A DNA stretch of 64,000 nucleotides from JADFJB01 sp964464595. GTDB lineage: Bacteria > Zhuqueibacterota > JdFR-76 > DREG01. The stretch lies in NCBI GenBank assembly GCA_964464595.1, contig CAYXGW010000006.1, forward strand, positions 1 to 64,000. The letters are read 5' to 3'. The position numbers and the translations under genes were made by a program. The notes below the pieces were generated by a model that worked only from the letters and a program-made list of their open reading frames with translations, was not told the DNA's origin and did not search any database. The stretch's first letter is position 1; every line of letters begins with the position of its first letter. Below are positions 7,856-16,221 of the stretch, piece after piece.

Positions 7856-9097
7856 ATGGTGCAAAATATCTCTCGCCGTCAATTTATTCGAAAGTCATTA
7901 TTAGTAAGCGCAGGTTTGCTACCGGCTGGTTCTCTAGGTACAATGTTGGGTTGCGCGTCACATTGTCCAAAAAGAATTACATCTGAAAATAGGCTTGAGC
8001 CGGTGTTGGCGGATCTGCACGTTCACCCTTTGCTGAACGAATGGTTGAAAAATTCTCCTTTAGCCGTTGGTTTATCGCAAAGAATACCAAATTTAGATGA
8101 GTGTATCGCCCGTCTGTTTAACGAAACCGAGGTCAACTGGCAGACCAGTCACGACGCGGGTGTCGACATGATGTGTGTTGCTCACTTGAATCCTTTCGAT
8201 GAATGGCTATCCATGCCGACAGACCCGAATCCTGATGCTCCCCGAAACACGATCCGAATGATGGATTTGCTTGAACAGGAACTCAAAGGTGAGGCAGGTA
8301 ATTTCGCTAAACTGGCTCACAACTACGTAGAACTTGAAAAATACCTTAAAATCAAGGAGAGAGACCCGGATAATTATCGCATAGCTGTAGTCCATGCTCT
8401 TGAAGGGGGGCATGCCCTGGGCGGTACAATTGACTCTTTGGAGGAATTCGCCAGACGCGGGGTAGCTATGATCGGCATTACCCACTTTTTTAACAAAGGG
8501 ATTGCAACCAGCGCCAATTCGTATCCTTTTTTCCCGGACACTGACGCTCCCTTGCCGAATCAAGGTCTGAGCGAATTTGGCAAGCAGGTAGTGGCTTGCA
8601 TGGAGGATCTGGGAATTATCGTGGATGTTGCCCACGCGACCTCTACCGCCGTCAGGGATATTTTGAGAGTAGCTAAGAAACCTTTTATTTGTTCCCATAC
8701 ATCAGCCCGGACATTAGGTGATCATCCTCATTCAATGTATGATGAATACATTAAAGAGATCGCAAATAGGGGCGGCATAGTGGGCGTTACTCTTTATCCC
8801 TACTGGTTGTCAAACTATGCGGTAAGTAAAGAGGCAAAAAAGCATGGTTCATTAGAGGATGTGGTCAAAAACATCCGCTATATGTATAAGATTTGCGATA
8901 ACAAGCACAAGCACCTGGGGATTGGTACTGATTTCGCCGGCGGTATAACTCCCCCTAATGATCTTAAATGCTATTGTAATATCGATAAACTTCGCCAACT
9001 ACTAATGCGCGAATTCGATGATCAGACGATTGTTGATGACATCATGGCCAATAACGTAATCAGGTTTTTCAAAGAGAATTGGAGATCCGGCTTATGA
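7856..9097 (+). CDS. Exported membrane-dipeptidase-like protein (peptidase M19), Tat/lipoprotein signal
   Basis: Peptidase M19 enzymes are binuclear zinc dipeptidases. The expected metal-site regions are visible: DLHVHP near the N-terminus, VVHALEGGHAL (Glu bridging ligand), VDVAHAT, CSHTSART and GIGTDFAGG. The N-terminus SRRQFIRKSLL is a twin-arginine motif, followed by a hydrophobic stretch and MLGCAS, which could be a lipobox; the protein is probably folded before export and lipid-anchored. I place the start at ATG 7856 (GAAAGG upstream), giving 413 residues; a TTG 30 bases earlier is in frame but would bury the Tat motif deeper. The stop overlaps the next start (ATGA, 9094-9097). It could process D-amino-acid or dehydro dipeptides. 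Confidence 0.85.
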   Translation: MVQNISRRQFIRKSLLVSAGLLPAGSLGTMLGCASHCPKRITSENRLEPVLADLHVHPLLNEWLKNSPLAVGLSQRIPNLDECIARLFNETEVNWQTSHDAGVDMMCVAHLNPFDEWLSMPTDPNPDAPRNTIRMMDLLEQELKGEAGNFAKLAHNYVELEKYLKIKERDPDNYRIAVVHALEGGHALGGTIDSLEEFARRGVAMIGITHFFNKGIATSANSYPFFPDTDAPLPNQGLSEFGKQVVACMEDLGIIVDVAHATSTAVRDILRVAKKPFICSHTSARTLGDHPHSMYDEYIKEIANRGGIVGVTLYPYWLSNYAVSKEAKKHGSLEDVVKNIRYMYKICDNKHKHLGIGTDFAGGITPPNDLKCYCNIDKLRQLLMREFDDQTIVDDIMANNVIRFFKENWRSGL

Positions 9098-10800
9098 TCC
9101 AAATGAGAAATAAAATCGCGAAAATTAGTCTGGCTTTCATATTGTTTTATGCAATGAATAGTGTTCTTGTTTCCGGTGAGAAAGAAGAACATCGGGAGAT
9201 TGCTAACCTCGCACTAAAAATCGTATTAACCGAATGCAAGGATGATTTGCATGATTTATTTGTGGAGTTTTTTTTCAGGAATGATTCGCTAATCGTTGAG
9301 AAAGAGTTATGGGACGGCAAATCCTTTGGTAAAATCAGTGCTTCCTTTTCAGGTAAAGATATTTCAGTTGCGCGCCTTCATGCATATCGACGAACAATCT
9401 TACAACAACTGGAGTCACTTCCGTTTTCTCTCATTGAAGAGGTTCTGATAGATCATGACTCGAGTTCAGATATACGATCTGCAGAACAATCAAACAAAAA
9501 TGTTATTGCCAACTATCTTTTACACCACCTGATTGCTTTACGGTATGCAAACAAGGCGGGTCTGACAAACGATAAAGATACGCTGCGTGCAGCATTGGTC
9601 TATGAAGCCATGGCAATAAGTTATTTAACCGACGCTTTTTCATCAGGCCATATGCTGCTTCCTATTAACAAACCTTTTTCCAGTCTGCAAACGGTTAATT
9701 TTCAGGAAGCACATAATTTTTATGGTAGAAATGGGCTCTATGTCATTAACTCTGGCGGAGAAGCCTGGCAGACGTTTGGTGATCGACTCATGCAATGGTT
9801 TGGACCCACTTATAGACATGTTTCTAAAGCAGTTGTGACTTCTTTGCGTGAGTTGCTTTTGGTTTTTTATAACGCGGTTAACCCTAAAAATTTACCTGTT
9901 TGTTTAGAAACATGGGCTCATTCTGCAACAGGCGATTCAACCGTTTTGCAAAGTGTTCAAGCCTCGCTAAAAATTCATGCTGGCCAGGAATATTATTCAA
10001 TCCTTAGACTGCCATCGCTGCTACTTTTACCAATGCCGATATCTGCTTCCTGGAGCGTAAAAGATTCTGTTTTTATTGATAGTTATACAACGGTTAAAGA
10101 TAGCAATGGTATTAAAACCACTGAAATTGACACCAATGGTATAAGAATTCATCGCAGGCTTCATTACCCGCAAGTACGTAAACCTGGCTTATATGATCCG
10201 GACTTTGAGAAGGATAAGTACAAACGCAATATGGAGCTTCTTTTACCGGAATCGGGAGTTCCAAAATGGTTGATCCCTGGTTTGCTTGCAGCCAATCCGG
10301 ATACAAATACTACAAAGGATCTAATTAAAAATGATTCCACTATTGCATCTGTTCGCTACACCCAGGAGACAGATTATCTGCCAAGCTTTAGAGGGCTGCT
10401 GCTCCATTTCGGCAGTGGTGTCTTACTTGAAAATGGCAATGACAGGAATTTACTGTTAGGTGTGGGTTACAGCCCTTTTGGTGACCTGTTAATAATTAAT
10501 AATGTTTCACTGGACTTTCTTTTCACGCGCTTTTCTAATGAACCTGATAAACAAATGCTAACTTTTAATGCAGGAGCCAGTATAAAGCTTCCTCTAAGAA
10601 TTATCAAAGCAATTCGCCTGGAAGCCGGCCCGGCGGCCGTTAGCTATAAAAAATGGGGTTACAGAATTGCCGCCGGCCTGGAATTCCCAATTTGGCCTTT
10701 GCGGTTTACTTACGCAGGTTTAACATCCCGGCTTATGTTCCAGACAGTGGATATTGGAACAACTTCAAACGGACTCTATTTCCAGGTTATTTTGCATTGA
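9094..10800 (+). CDS. Exported protein, phospholipase C/P1-nuclease-like N-terminus, possible outer-membrane C-terminus
   Basis: Translation should begin at ATG 9094, which overlaps the dipeptidase stop (ATGA), giving 568 residues; a TTG start 15 bases earlier is possible. A signal peptide occupies about 1-30. The N-terminal half is helical with His/Asp-rich motifs (EEHREIANLA, ANYLLHHL, SYLTDAFSSGHML, EAHNFYGRNGLYV) that resemble the helix-bundle metal site of zinc phospholipase C/S1-P1 nuclease proteins. The last 160 residues are amphipathic beta-strands ending in a hydrophobic strand (LYFQVILH), as in small outer-membrane barrels. Coupling to the M19 dipeptidase suggests a joint envelope role. 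The family assignment is tentative. Confidence 0.6.
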   Translation: MIQMRNKIAKISLAFILFYAMNSVLVSGEKEEHREIANLALKIVLTECKDDLHDLFVEFFFRNDSLIVEKELWDGKSFGKISASFSGKDISVARLHAYRRTILQQLESLPFSLIEEVLIDHDSSSDIRSAEQSNKNVIANYLLHHLIALRYANKAGLTNDKDTLRAALVYEAMAISYLTDAFSSGHMLLPINKPFSSLQTVNFQEAHNFYGRNGLYVINSGGEAWQTFGDRLMQWFGPTYRHVSKAVVTSLRELLLVFYNAVNPKNLPVCLETWAHSATGDSTVLQSVQASLKIHAGQEYYSILRLPSLLLLPMPISASWSVKDSVFIDSYTTVKDSNGIKTTEIDTNGIRIHRRLHYPQVRKPGLYDPDFEKDKYKRNMELLLPESGVPKWLIPGLLAANPDTNTTKDLIKNDSTIASVRYTQETDYLPSFRGLLLHFGSGVLLENGNDRNLLLGVGYSPFGDLLIINNVSLDFLFTRFSNEPDKQMLTFNAGASIKLPLRIIKAIRLEAGPAAVSYKKWGYRIAAGLEFPIWPLRFTYAGLTSRLMFQTVDIGTTSNGLYFQVILH

Positions 10801-10930
10801 AGACTTCCGGTTAAATGGACACAGAGTACGTGGAGAACCACAAAGCTCACAAAGAAAATTGACCATTGAGATCGCCACGCTTCGCTCGCGATGACACGTA
10901 TTCTAGAAAACACGCTTATGATATAAGTTA
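10801..10930. other. Intergenic region with REP-like fragment
   Basis: This stretch contains GAGATCGCCACGCTTCGCTC followed by GCGATGACA (about 10867-10896). It is a variant of the 'GAGATTGC...TCGC...AATGACA' palindromic repeat also seen at 15156-15210. It may form a short hairpin downstream of the preceding gene. Nothing else is recognised before repeat copy 4. Confidence 0.4.
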
Positions 10931-11176
10931 AAATGAATCGAAATTACTAATAATCGTTTATATGCCGTTGCGGGGATCGAGAGAAGCGGAATCCTGATTT
11001 ACATTTATACATGGTTCATCCGGGAATTTTAATCGATTAGAATATTGAATCGGAGGAATAGAATTATGCAGGAGCACGAAAAAAAACAGTTTTGAAATAT
11101 TTTGCTTGACTTCTGCAAACCTGAATAGTATCTTTATATTAATCCCAATTTAAAATAATCATTTAGGTTTTTCATG
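10931..11176 (+). repeat. Promoter-bearing repeat, copy 4 (full length)
   Basis: A full-length copy of about 246 bases, collinear with copy 5 (15844-16093) from ATTACTAATAATC onward. It carries -35 TTGACT (11106-11111), a 17-base spacer and -10 TATCTT (11129-11134), preceded by the block CAGTTTTGAAATATTT. The upstream half, shared only with copy 5, includes GGATCGAGAGAA and TGGTTCATCCGGGAA. The gap 11177-11473 contains no credible gene. The S74 protein gene follows, with AAGGAGGAG as its ribosome-binding site. Confidence 0.75.
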
Positions 11177-11473
11177 GGTGTTTTGCAGCAAATTGCAGCA
11201 GCAACTCAAAGACCAGAATTACCGGATCAAGTCCGGATCGGACAGTTTTCTCAATGCAGGATTTTGTAAAAGAGAAAATGAAATCCCTACACTCAAAGAA
11301 AACACGTTTGTAATTCCAAATATGGATCAGGATTTGGTAGTATCCGTTGCGTTGCCAATCCTGATTTTGAAAGGAGGTGAGAAAGTTTAGAACGCAATTT
11401 GCAGATAAGTTATTTTTAAATTGTTGGTTGTAGGTTTTATCTTTTTCACATCACTTACTTAAGGAGGAGCAAA

Positions 11474-12435
11474 ATGAGAGCACTAAAATTATTAATCATC
11501 ATAGCAGTCAGTACTTTGCTAACCAGCAACATTGTACATGGACAAACGGTAAAAGCATTAACGGTAGACAAAAACGGTAACGTCGGCATCGGGACGACGA
11601 GTCCAAAGACGGAATTACATGTTAGAGGTAGTGCTGAAAAGACTGAGGTAAGAGTTCAAAACACGTCAAAAAATGGGATTGCTGAACACCGATTCCAGAA
11701 CGACGCAAGGCAATATTCCATTAAGGTCGCCGGTAACATCGCAGATAAGTTTATTATTCGGGATATCACAGCCAATGAGAACAGGTTGGTAATTGATACC
11801 AGCGGCAACGTCGGCATCGGGACGACGGATCCGGGACGATTACTCCAAGGTAGGAAGTAAAAATAATTTCTCTACAGGAATTATGAGGTTGGCACACAGG
11901 ACAGAAGGGGATCGTAGGGAATGGGATATTGGTACGGGCGACGCGGAGAATTTTGGACAGTACGATAACTTTGGATTTCGTGACGTTACCATAGGTAAGA
12001 CAGTTATGGTTTTACAGCAGAGTAGCAGCAACGTCGGCATCGGGACGACAAAATCCAAGTTTTAAGTTACATGTAAGCGGTTCTGCTGGTAAACCGGGTG
12101 GAGGTTCTTGGAGTAACGCTTCTGATGAAAGATTAAAAGATGTAAAAGGTTATTTTACTCGTGCATTGGAGGCAATCGACCAGTTAAACCCTGTGTCTTA
12201 CAGTTATAAAAAGGATAATCCTATAAATCTACCATCAGATGGAAAATATGTAGGGCTGGTAGCTCAAGAGGTGCAAAAAGTCATTCCGGAAGCTGTGGGG
12301 GAATATGAAGATGGTTATTTGTCAGTTAATAACGATCCAATAATTTGGACGATGTTGAATGCGATCAAAGAACTCAAATCCAAAAACGACATGCTGAAAC
12401 AAAGAATTTTGGCATTGGAAGAAAAGGTAAAATAA
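11474..12435 (+). pseudogene. Secreted S74-peptidase (endosialidase chaperone) protein, two +1 frameshifts
   Basis: Three consecutive frames spell one protein of about 319 residues if one G near 11849-11850 (CAAGGTAGG) and one A in the AAAA run at 12050-12053 are removed. The resulting length is an exact number of codons. It has a signal peptide (about 1-24), three 'NVGIGTT' beta-repeats typical of trimeric fibre proteins, and a C-terminal S74 intramolecular chaperone with the SDERLK motif (catalytic Ser and Lys five apart), then GLVAQEVQKVIPEAV and a terminal coiled coil. S74 domains assemble and then release trimeric fibres. AAGGAGGAG precedes the ATG. Both lesions lie in short homopolymers, so sequencing error, real decay and programmed slippage are all possible. 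Confidence 0.8.
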
Positions 12436-12609
12436 GGCGAAAAGCCTGACAGTAACAGCCTATCTGATCAACGGAGCAACCGGCGTTTTATAAACTAGCT
12501 ATTGCCCATTGGCATCAGTTAACGGTACGACAAGAGTAAATCATCTTTAAAGAATTAACAAAGCTTTCTGTCTTTTTGAATAAAAAGGTAAAGAAGGGAG
12601 GCAGTATCG

Positions 12610-15111
12610 ATGAGAAAAATTAATCTTCTTTTCATATCACTGAGTATCTTGTTTTTCATATCAGGAAAAGCATTTTCTCAGGCATTACAAGACCCATTTG
12701 ATCCTAATTTTCTTGCAGGTAAATCGAATGGAGAAATAATAAGAGCAATGATTACCTACTGGGATAATTATTACGATGTCAATTTCTATTCGCAAGGAAT
12801 CATACCCGGATCCGGCACAGGCTATAATCCATACCAGAGATGGAAATGGCTTACTGAGAACAGACTGGATGAAAATGGCGAAATTCCGCATCTGGCCCGG
12901 TGGCAAGCTTTTAAAGAAATTCAGGCTACTATGGATGGTTTTCCTCAAAGTTGGACGAGTTTCGGACCGACCAATATAAGTGGAAGAATACTCTCTTACG
13001 CATTTGATCCGAATAACAGTCAAATTTTATGGGTCGGCTCGGCAAGCGGCGGCCTCTGGAAAACAACGAATGGCGGTAATACTTGGAAACCTATGACAGA
13101 TCATATACCTTCTCTGGCTGTCTCCTCTGTAGCTATCAATCCTAAGAACTCACAATCCATGCTTATGGGTACAGGTGAAGGATATAGAAATATTGACGCT
13201 GTTCATGGGTTGGGAGTTTTAAAATCTACAGATGGCGGCGCCACATGGGATACGACAAGCTTCGCCTACGAAAAATCACTAAGTGTTAGCACTTTTGGCA
13301 TGGTATGGGACCCTGTGAACACTAACAATGTCTATCTTGCCGCAACCAATGGAATATGGAAATCCGGAGACGCTGGTGAGACCTGGACGCAGAAAAAGAC
13401 GGGCAGGGCGACGGCGATTGTGATCGATAAGAATGCCCCTTCCACTCTTTATGCGGCGATTGAATCTTCCGGAATTTATAAATCGATCGATAATGGACAA
13501 AAATGGACGGCTATAACAATTGGTCTCCCTGCTGCCACCTCAATTGGTTTTACAAGCCTGGCTATTTGTGACGCTTTTCCAAATGTTCTTTACACTGGTA
13601 TTGCAAACAAGAGCACTAATGGACTTGAAGGCTTTTATAAAACCAGCAATGGGGGTAATAACTGGGTAAAGCTAGCCAATGCCCCTAATTTTTATAGCAC
13701 CCAGGGCTGGTACGATAATGTGACGGCTGTTTCTCCGGCGGATACAACTCTAATTTTTGCTGGTGGAGTTAATCTTTATCGAACTACAGATGGTGGTACA
13801 AATTGGCCTACGGTAGGTGGTGGAGTTGTTCATCCTGATCAGCATAGTTTTGCTTTTGATCCTTCAAACTCTCAGACTGTTTACGCCTTTACTGACGGTG
13901 GGGTTTTTAAATCGACTGATTCTGGTGTTAATTGGGTAGGGAAAAATGCTGGTTTGGTGACGTTTCAATTTTATGCTATCGCCAGCGCACTTACTAATAC
14001 CGACCTAGTTTCTGGTGGAACACAGGACCAGGGCACAAATATTTTAAATGCCGGAGACGGCAACACACAATGGAATAGATGGATTGGTGCTGATGGAATG
14101 GTTACGAATATCGATTATACCAATAACGATATAATGTATGGAGAAAAACAAAAAGGTAATCACCAGAAAACAATTGATGGTGGAAATCCAACATTTTCAA
14201 TAAATACTGGAATACCTCGGGATAGTAAAGGTTATCGTGGACCCTGGGTCACGCCGGTCGTTATGGATCCGGTTAACCCACAAGTTTTATATACTATATC
14301 ATTAAATAGTATCTATAAAACCACTAGTGGCGGACAAAAAATTAGCGGATCAAACGGTTGGACTAATAAGTGGGGTTTCCCAGCAGTCGGTACGGGTTCG
14401 ACTAATCCCATTGCAATTGATATGGTGGATAATAATATCGTTTATGTTTTTGTAAGTTCTACTAAATCTGTTTTGCGTTCTAGTGATGCCGGCACTAGCT
14501 GGGCGCCGACTGAAACCTCACCCGGTTCTAAGACAAGCGACTTGGAAGCCGATCCGGATACAAAAGGGGCTTTATATGCCACTCAATCAACTTATACCCG
14601 GGGTCAACAGATCTGGACGTCGGCGGATAGTGGCAATACGTGGGTGAATATCTCAAATAATTTCCCACCTACGCCGGCACAGTCAATTGCAATCACCAAA
14701 GCTTCGGATACGAATGTAAAACAAATTTATGTAGGTACTGACCTGGGTGTATTTATGACTTTTGATAGTGATTATTATTGGTTAGAATTTAACGGCGAAT
14801 TACCGTATGTGGTTATCGATGATATTCACTTTCATCCGGTTGATAAGACCGTAAGAGTTGGCACACATGGAAGAGGGTATTGGAACACTAAAGCACTCGA
14901 ATTTTCAGATAATAACATAGTTCTGTCAAATCTGGTCATAACGACAAATGAATTTTACGGAACAAAGGGTTCAATTACTGCCACTGATGTTGCTATTGAA
15001 AGCCCGGATAATACGATATTTGCTGCGGAGCAAGGAATAACATTAGATACGGGTTTTTCAGTTAAGCTGGGCAGCGGGTTTTCTGCTTATGTTTTTCAGG
15101 CGATACAGTAA
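12610..15111 (+). CDS. Secreted BNR/sortilin-type beta-propeller protein
   Basis: The 833-residue protein has a signal peptide (about 1-24) and many repeats of the 'SxDGGxxW' (Asp-box/BNR) type, for example KTTNGGNTW, KSTDGGATW, KSGDAGETW and KSIDNGQKW, which build one or two beta-propellers like those of sortilin/Vps10 and secreted glycosidases. No catalytic residues can be assigned. The last 70 residues (TLDTGFSVKLGSGFSAYV) resemble the '3-coathanger stack' C-terminal domain of secreted FCB-group proteins; no typical type IX sorting tail is seen. The start at 12610 follows AAGGGAGG. It sits in a series of surface-protein genes and could bind glycans or proteins outside the cell. Confidence 0.8.
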   Translation: MRKINLLFISLSILFFISGKAFSQALQDPFDPNFLAGKSNGEIIRAMITYWDNYYDVNFYSQGIIPGSGTGYNPYQRWKWLTENRLDENGEIPHLARWQAFKEIQATMDGFPQSWTSFGPTNISGRILSYAFDPNNSQILWVGSASGGLWKTTNGGNTWKPMTDHIPSLAVSSVAINPKNSQSMLMGTGEGYRNIDAVHGLGVLKSTDGGATWDTTSFAYEKSLSVSTFGMVWDPVNTNNVYLAATNGIWKSGDAGETWTQKKTGRATAIVIDKNAPSTLYAAIESSGIYKSIDNGQKWTAITIGLPAATSIGFTSLAICDAFPNVLYTGIANKSTNGLEGFYKTSNGGNNWVKLANAPNFYSTQGWYDNVTAVSPADTTLIFAGGVNLYRTTDGGTNWPTVGGGVVHPDQHSFAFDPSNSQTVYAFTDGGVFKSTDSGVNWVGKNAGLVTFQFYAIASALTNTDLVSGGTQDQGTNILNAGDGNTQWNRWIGADGMVTNIDYTNNDIMYGEKQKGNHQKTIDGGNPTFSINTGIPRDSKGYRGPWVTPVVMDPVNPQVLYTISLNSIYKTTSGGQKISGSNGWTNKWGFPAVGTGSTNPIAIDMVDNNIVYVFVSSTKSVLRSSDAGTSWAPTETSPGSKTSDLEADPDTKGALYATQSTYTRGQQIWTSADSGNTWVNISNNFPPTPAQSIAITKASDTNVKQIYVGTDLGVFMTFDSDYYWLEFNGELPYVVIDDIHFHPVDKTVRVGTHGRGYWNTKALEFSDNNIVLSNLVITTNEFYGTKGSITATDVAIESPDNTIFAAEQGITLDTGFSVKLGSGFSAYVFQAIQ

Positions 15112-15155
15112 CTCAAAGGCAGTGCTCCATATTTTATGCTGAGTGTAATAGTAAT

Positions 15156-15210
15156 GTCATTGCGAAGCAATCTCGATGGTATTGAGACAGATTGAGATTG
15201 CTTCGCTGTA
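15156..15210. repeat. REP-like inverted repeat (possible terminator)
   Basis: GCGAAGCAATCTC (15162-15174) and GAGATTGCTTCGC (15194-15206) are perfect 13-base inverted repeats with a 19-base loop. The motif is related to the fragment at 10867-10896. Its position after the propeller gene suggests a transcription end or REP-type element; there is no T-run. Confidence 0.7.
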
Positions 15211-15220
15211 CTCAAAACAA

Positions 15221-15257
15221 AACTTATCATTGCTAGTGTCTCCGCAAAGTTGTAGCT
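15221..15257 (+). repeat. 37-bp direct repeat, left copy
   Basis: The 37 bases from AACTTATCATTG to TTGTAGCT recur exactly at 19503-19539. Weaker similarity (AAAATT.TCCTC.CA) continues downstream of both copies if a 5-base gap is allowed. The two copies enclose the toxin-antitoxin pair, repeat copy 5 and the SBBP gene. Confidence 0.85.
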
Positions 15258-15293
15258 AAAATTCTCCTCGCATTATTTATTATTTAAAACATC

Positions 15294-15322
15294 TTGACAT
15301 CATAGCGTTGTAACGTTATCTT
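15294..15322 (+). promoter_or_regulatory. Promoter and possible operator of the TA pair
   Basis: TTGACA (15294-15299), a 17-base spacer and TATCTT (15317-15322) form a near-consensus housekeeping promoter 35 bases before the antitoxin start. The palindrome TAACGTTA (15311-15318) overlaps the -10 element, as expected for an autorepressor site of a ribbon-helix-helix antitoxin. Confidence 0.6.
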
Positions 15323-15356
15323 TTAAGAGAAATCTAATAATTATTTGAGGTAAAAA

Positions 15357-15551
15357 ATGGCTACTTTGACTAAAAGAGCAACTATTTATTTTGATCCGGA
15401 TATTCATAAGGTTTTAAAAATAAAAGCGGCGTCCACTAACAAATCCATTTCTGAAATTGTAGACTCTGCAATTCGTCAAGAGCTTGCCGAGGACGAGGAA
15501 GATCTTAAAATATTTGAAGAACGAGCTCATGAACCAACGATTTCATTTTAA
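15357..15551 (+). CDS. Ribbon-helix-helix antitoxin (RelB/CopG-like)
   Basis: Encodes 64 residues. The N-terminal beta-strand (RATIYFDPD) and two helices (HKVLKIKAAST, SISEIVDSAIRQEL) form a ribbon-helix-helix DNA-binding fold; the acidic C-terminus (EDEEDLKIFEERAHE) is the usual toxin-wrapping segment. It would neutralise the downstream RelE/ParE-type toxin and repress its own promoter. The toxin is interrupted by a stop, so the antitoxin may now only regulate. GAGG lies upstream of ATG 15357. Confidence 0.85.
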   Translation: MATLTKRATIYFDPDIHKVLKIKAASTNKSISEIVDSAIRQELAEDEEDLKIFEERAHEPTISF

Positions 15552-15573
15552 GTAGTTCTAAAGGAATTAAAAC

Positions 15574-15831
15574 TTGACGGCAAAATATAAGATCAAATTT
15601 AAAAAATCTGCATAAAAAGATCTTAAATCAATTCCTGATAAGGATTTGAAAAAGATCTTAACTAAAATTGCATCTTTATCGAAAAATCCAAGACCAACCG
15701 GATGTAAAAAACTTTCAAGCCAAGAACGCTACAGAATAAAGCAGGGAAACTATAGAATTTTGTACTCCATAGATGATAATATTCTTATCATTTATGTTGT
15801 CAAAATTGGTCATAGAAAACAGGCCTTATGA
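15574..15831 (+). pseudogene. RelE/ParE-family toxin with in-frame nonsense codon
   Basis: Reading from TTG 15574 (AAAGGA upstream) gives TAKYKIKFKKSA, then a TAA at 15613-15615, then KDLKSIPDKDLKKIL and on to YRIKQGNYRILYSID and YVVKIGHRKQAL, a complete RelE/ParE-type mRNA-interferase fold of about 85 residues. In this family an acidic residue usually sits at the stop position (SAEKDL), so a single GAA-to-TAA change is the simplest explanation. The frame after the stop could restart at a TTG (15646) but would lack the first strand and helix. The toxin is predicted inactive. It follows its antitoxin by 22 bases. Confidence 0.8.
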
Positions 15832-15843
15832 TTTATAAGCTAA

Positions 15844-16093
15844 AAATGTATTGATATTACTAATAATCTTTTATATGCAGTTCCGGGGAGCAAGAGAAAC
15901 GGGGTACTGATTTGTACTTATACCTGGTTCATTCGGGAAACTTAAGTCTAGTTGAATTTTGGATCGGAGGAAGAGGACTATAGAAGGCCTACAAAAAAAT
16001 ACAGTTTTGAAATGTTTGTTTGATTTCCGCAAACCTGAAGAGTATCTTTACATTAATCCCAATATAAAATAATCATATGGGTTTTTCATGGGA
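15844..16093 (+). repeat. Promoter-bearing repeat, copy 5 (full length)
   Basis: It is collinear with copy 4 over about 250 bases. The -35 TTGATT (16020-16025), 17-base spacer and -10 TATCTT (16043-16048) are kept, followed by TTAATCCCAATATAAAATAA and the tail CATACAATTTCAGAA shared with copy 3. The remainder of the gap up to 16221 ends with AAAGGAGG before the SBBP gene. The gap 15832-16221 is otherwise empty of genes. Confidence 0.75.
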
Positions 16094-16221
16094 ATGTGGA
16101 AACATACAATTTCAGAAACTAAAAAACCAACTGATAGAGGTGTCCTTTTGGAGAGAACTCTCAAATTCCGGGACATATTAGATTAGACAATTTCGTTATA
16201 AAAAACAAAAGGAGGTATGAC

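Noticed and set aside
11178..11390. A 70-codon open frame beginning inside the end of repeat copy 4
   Set aside because: No ribosome-binding site, no recognisable domain, and the start overlaps repeated non-coding DNA.
12685..13023. Reverse-strand open frames opposite large genes (for example here, 2146-2499, 8207-8698, 20590-21078)
   Set aside because: They mirror coding strands, match no family and lack ribosome-binding sites.
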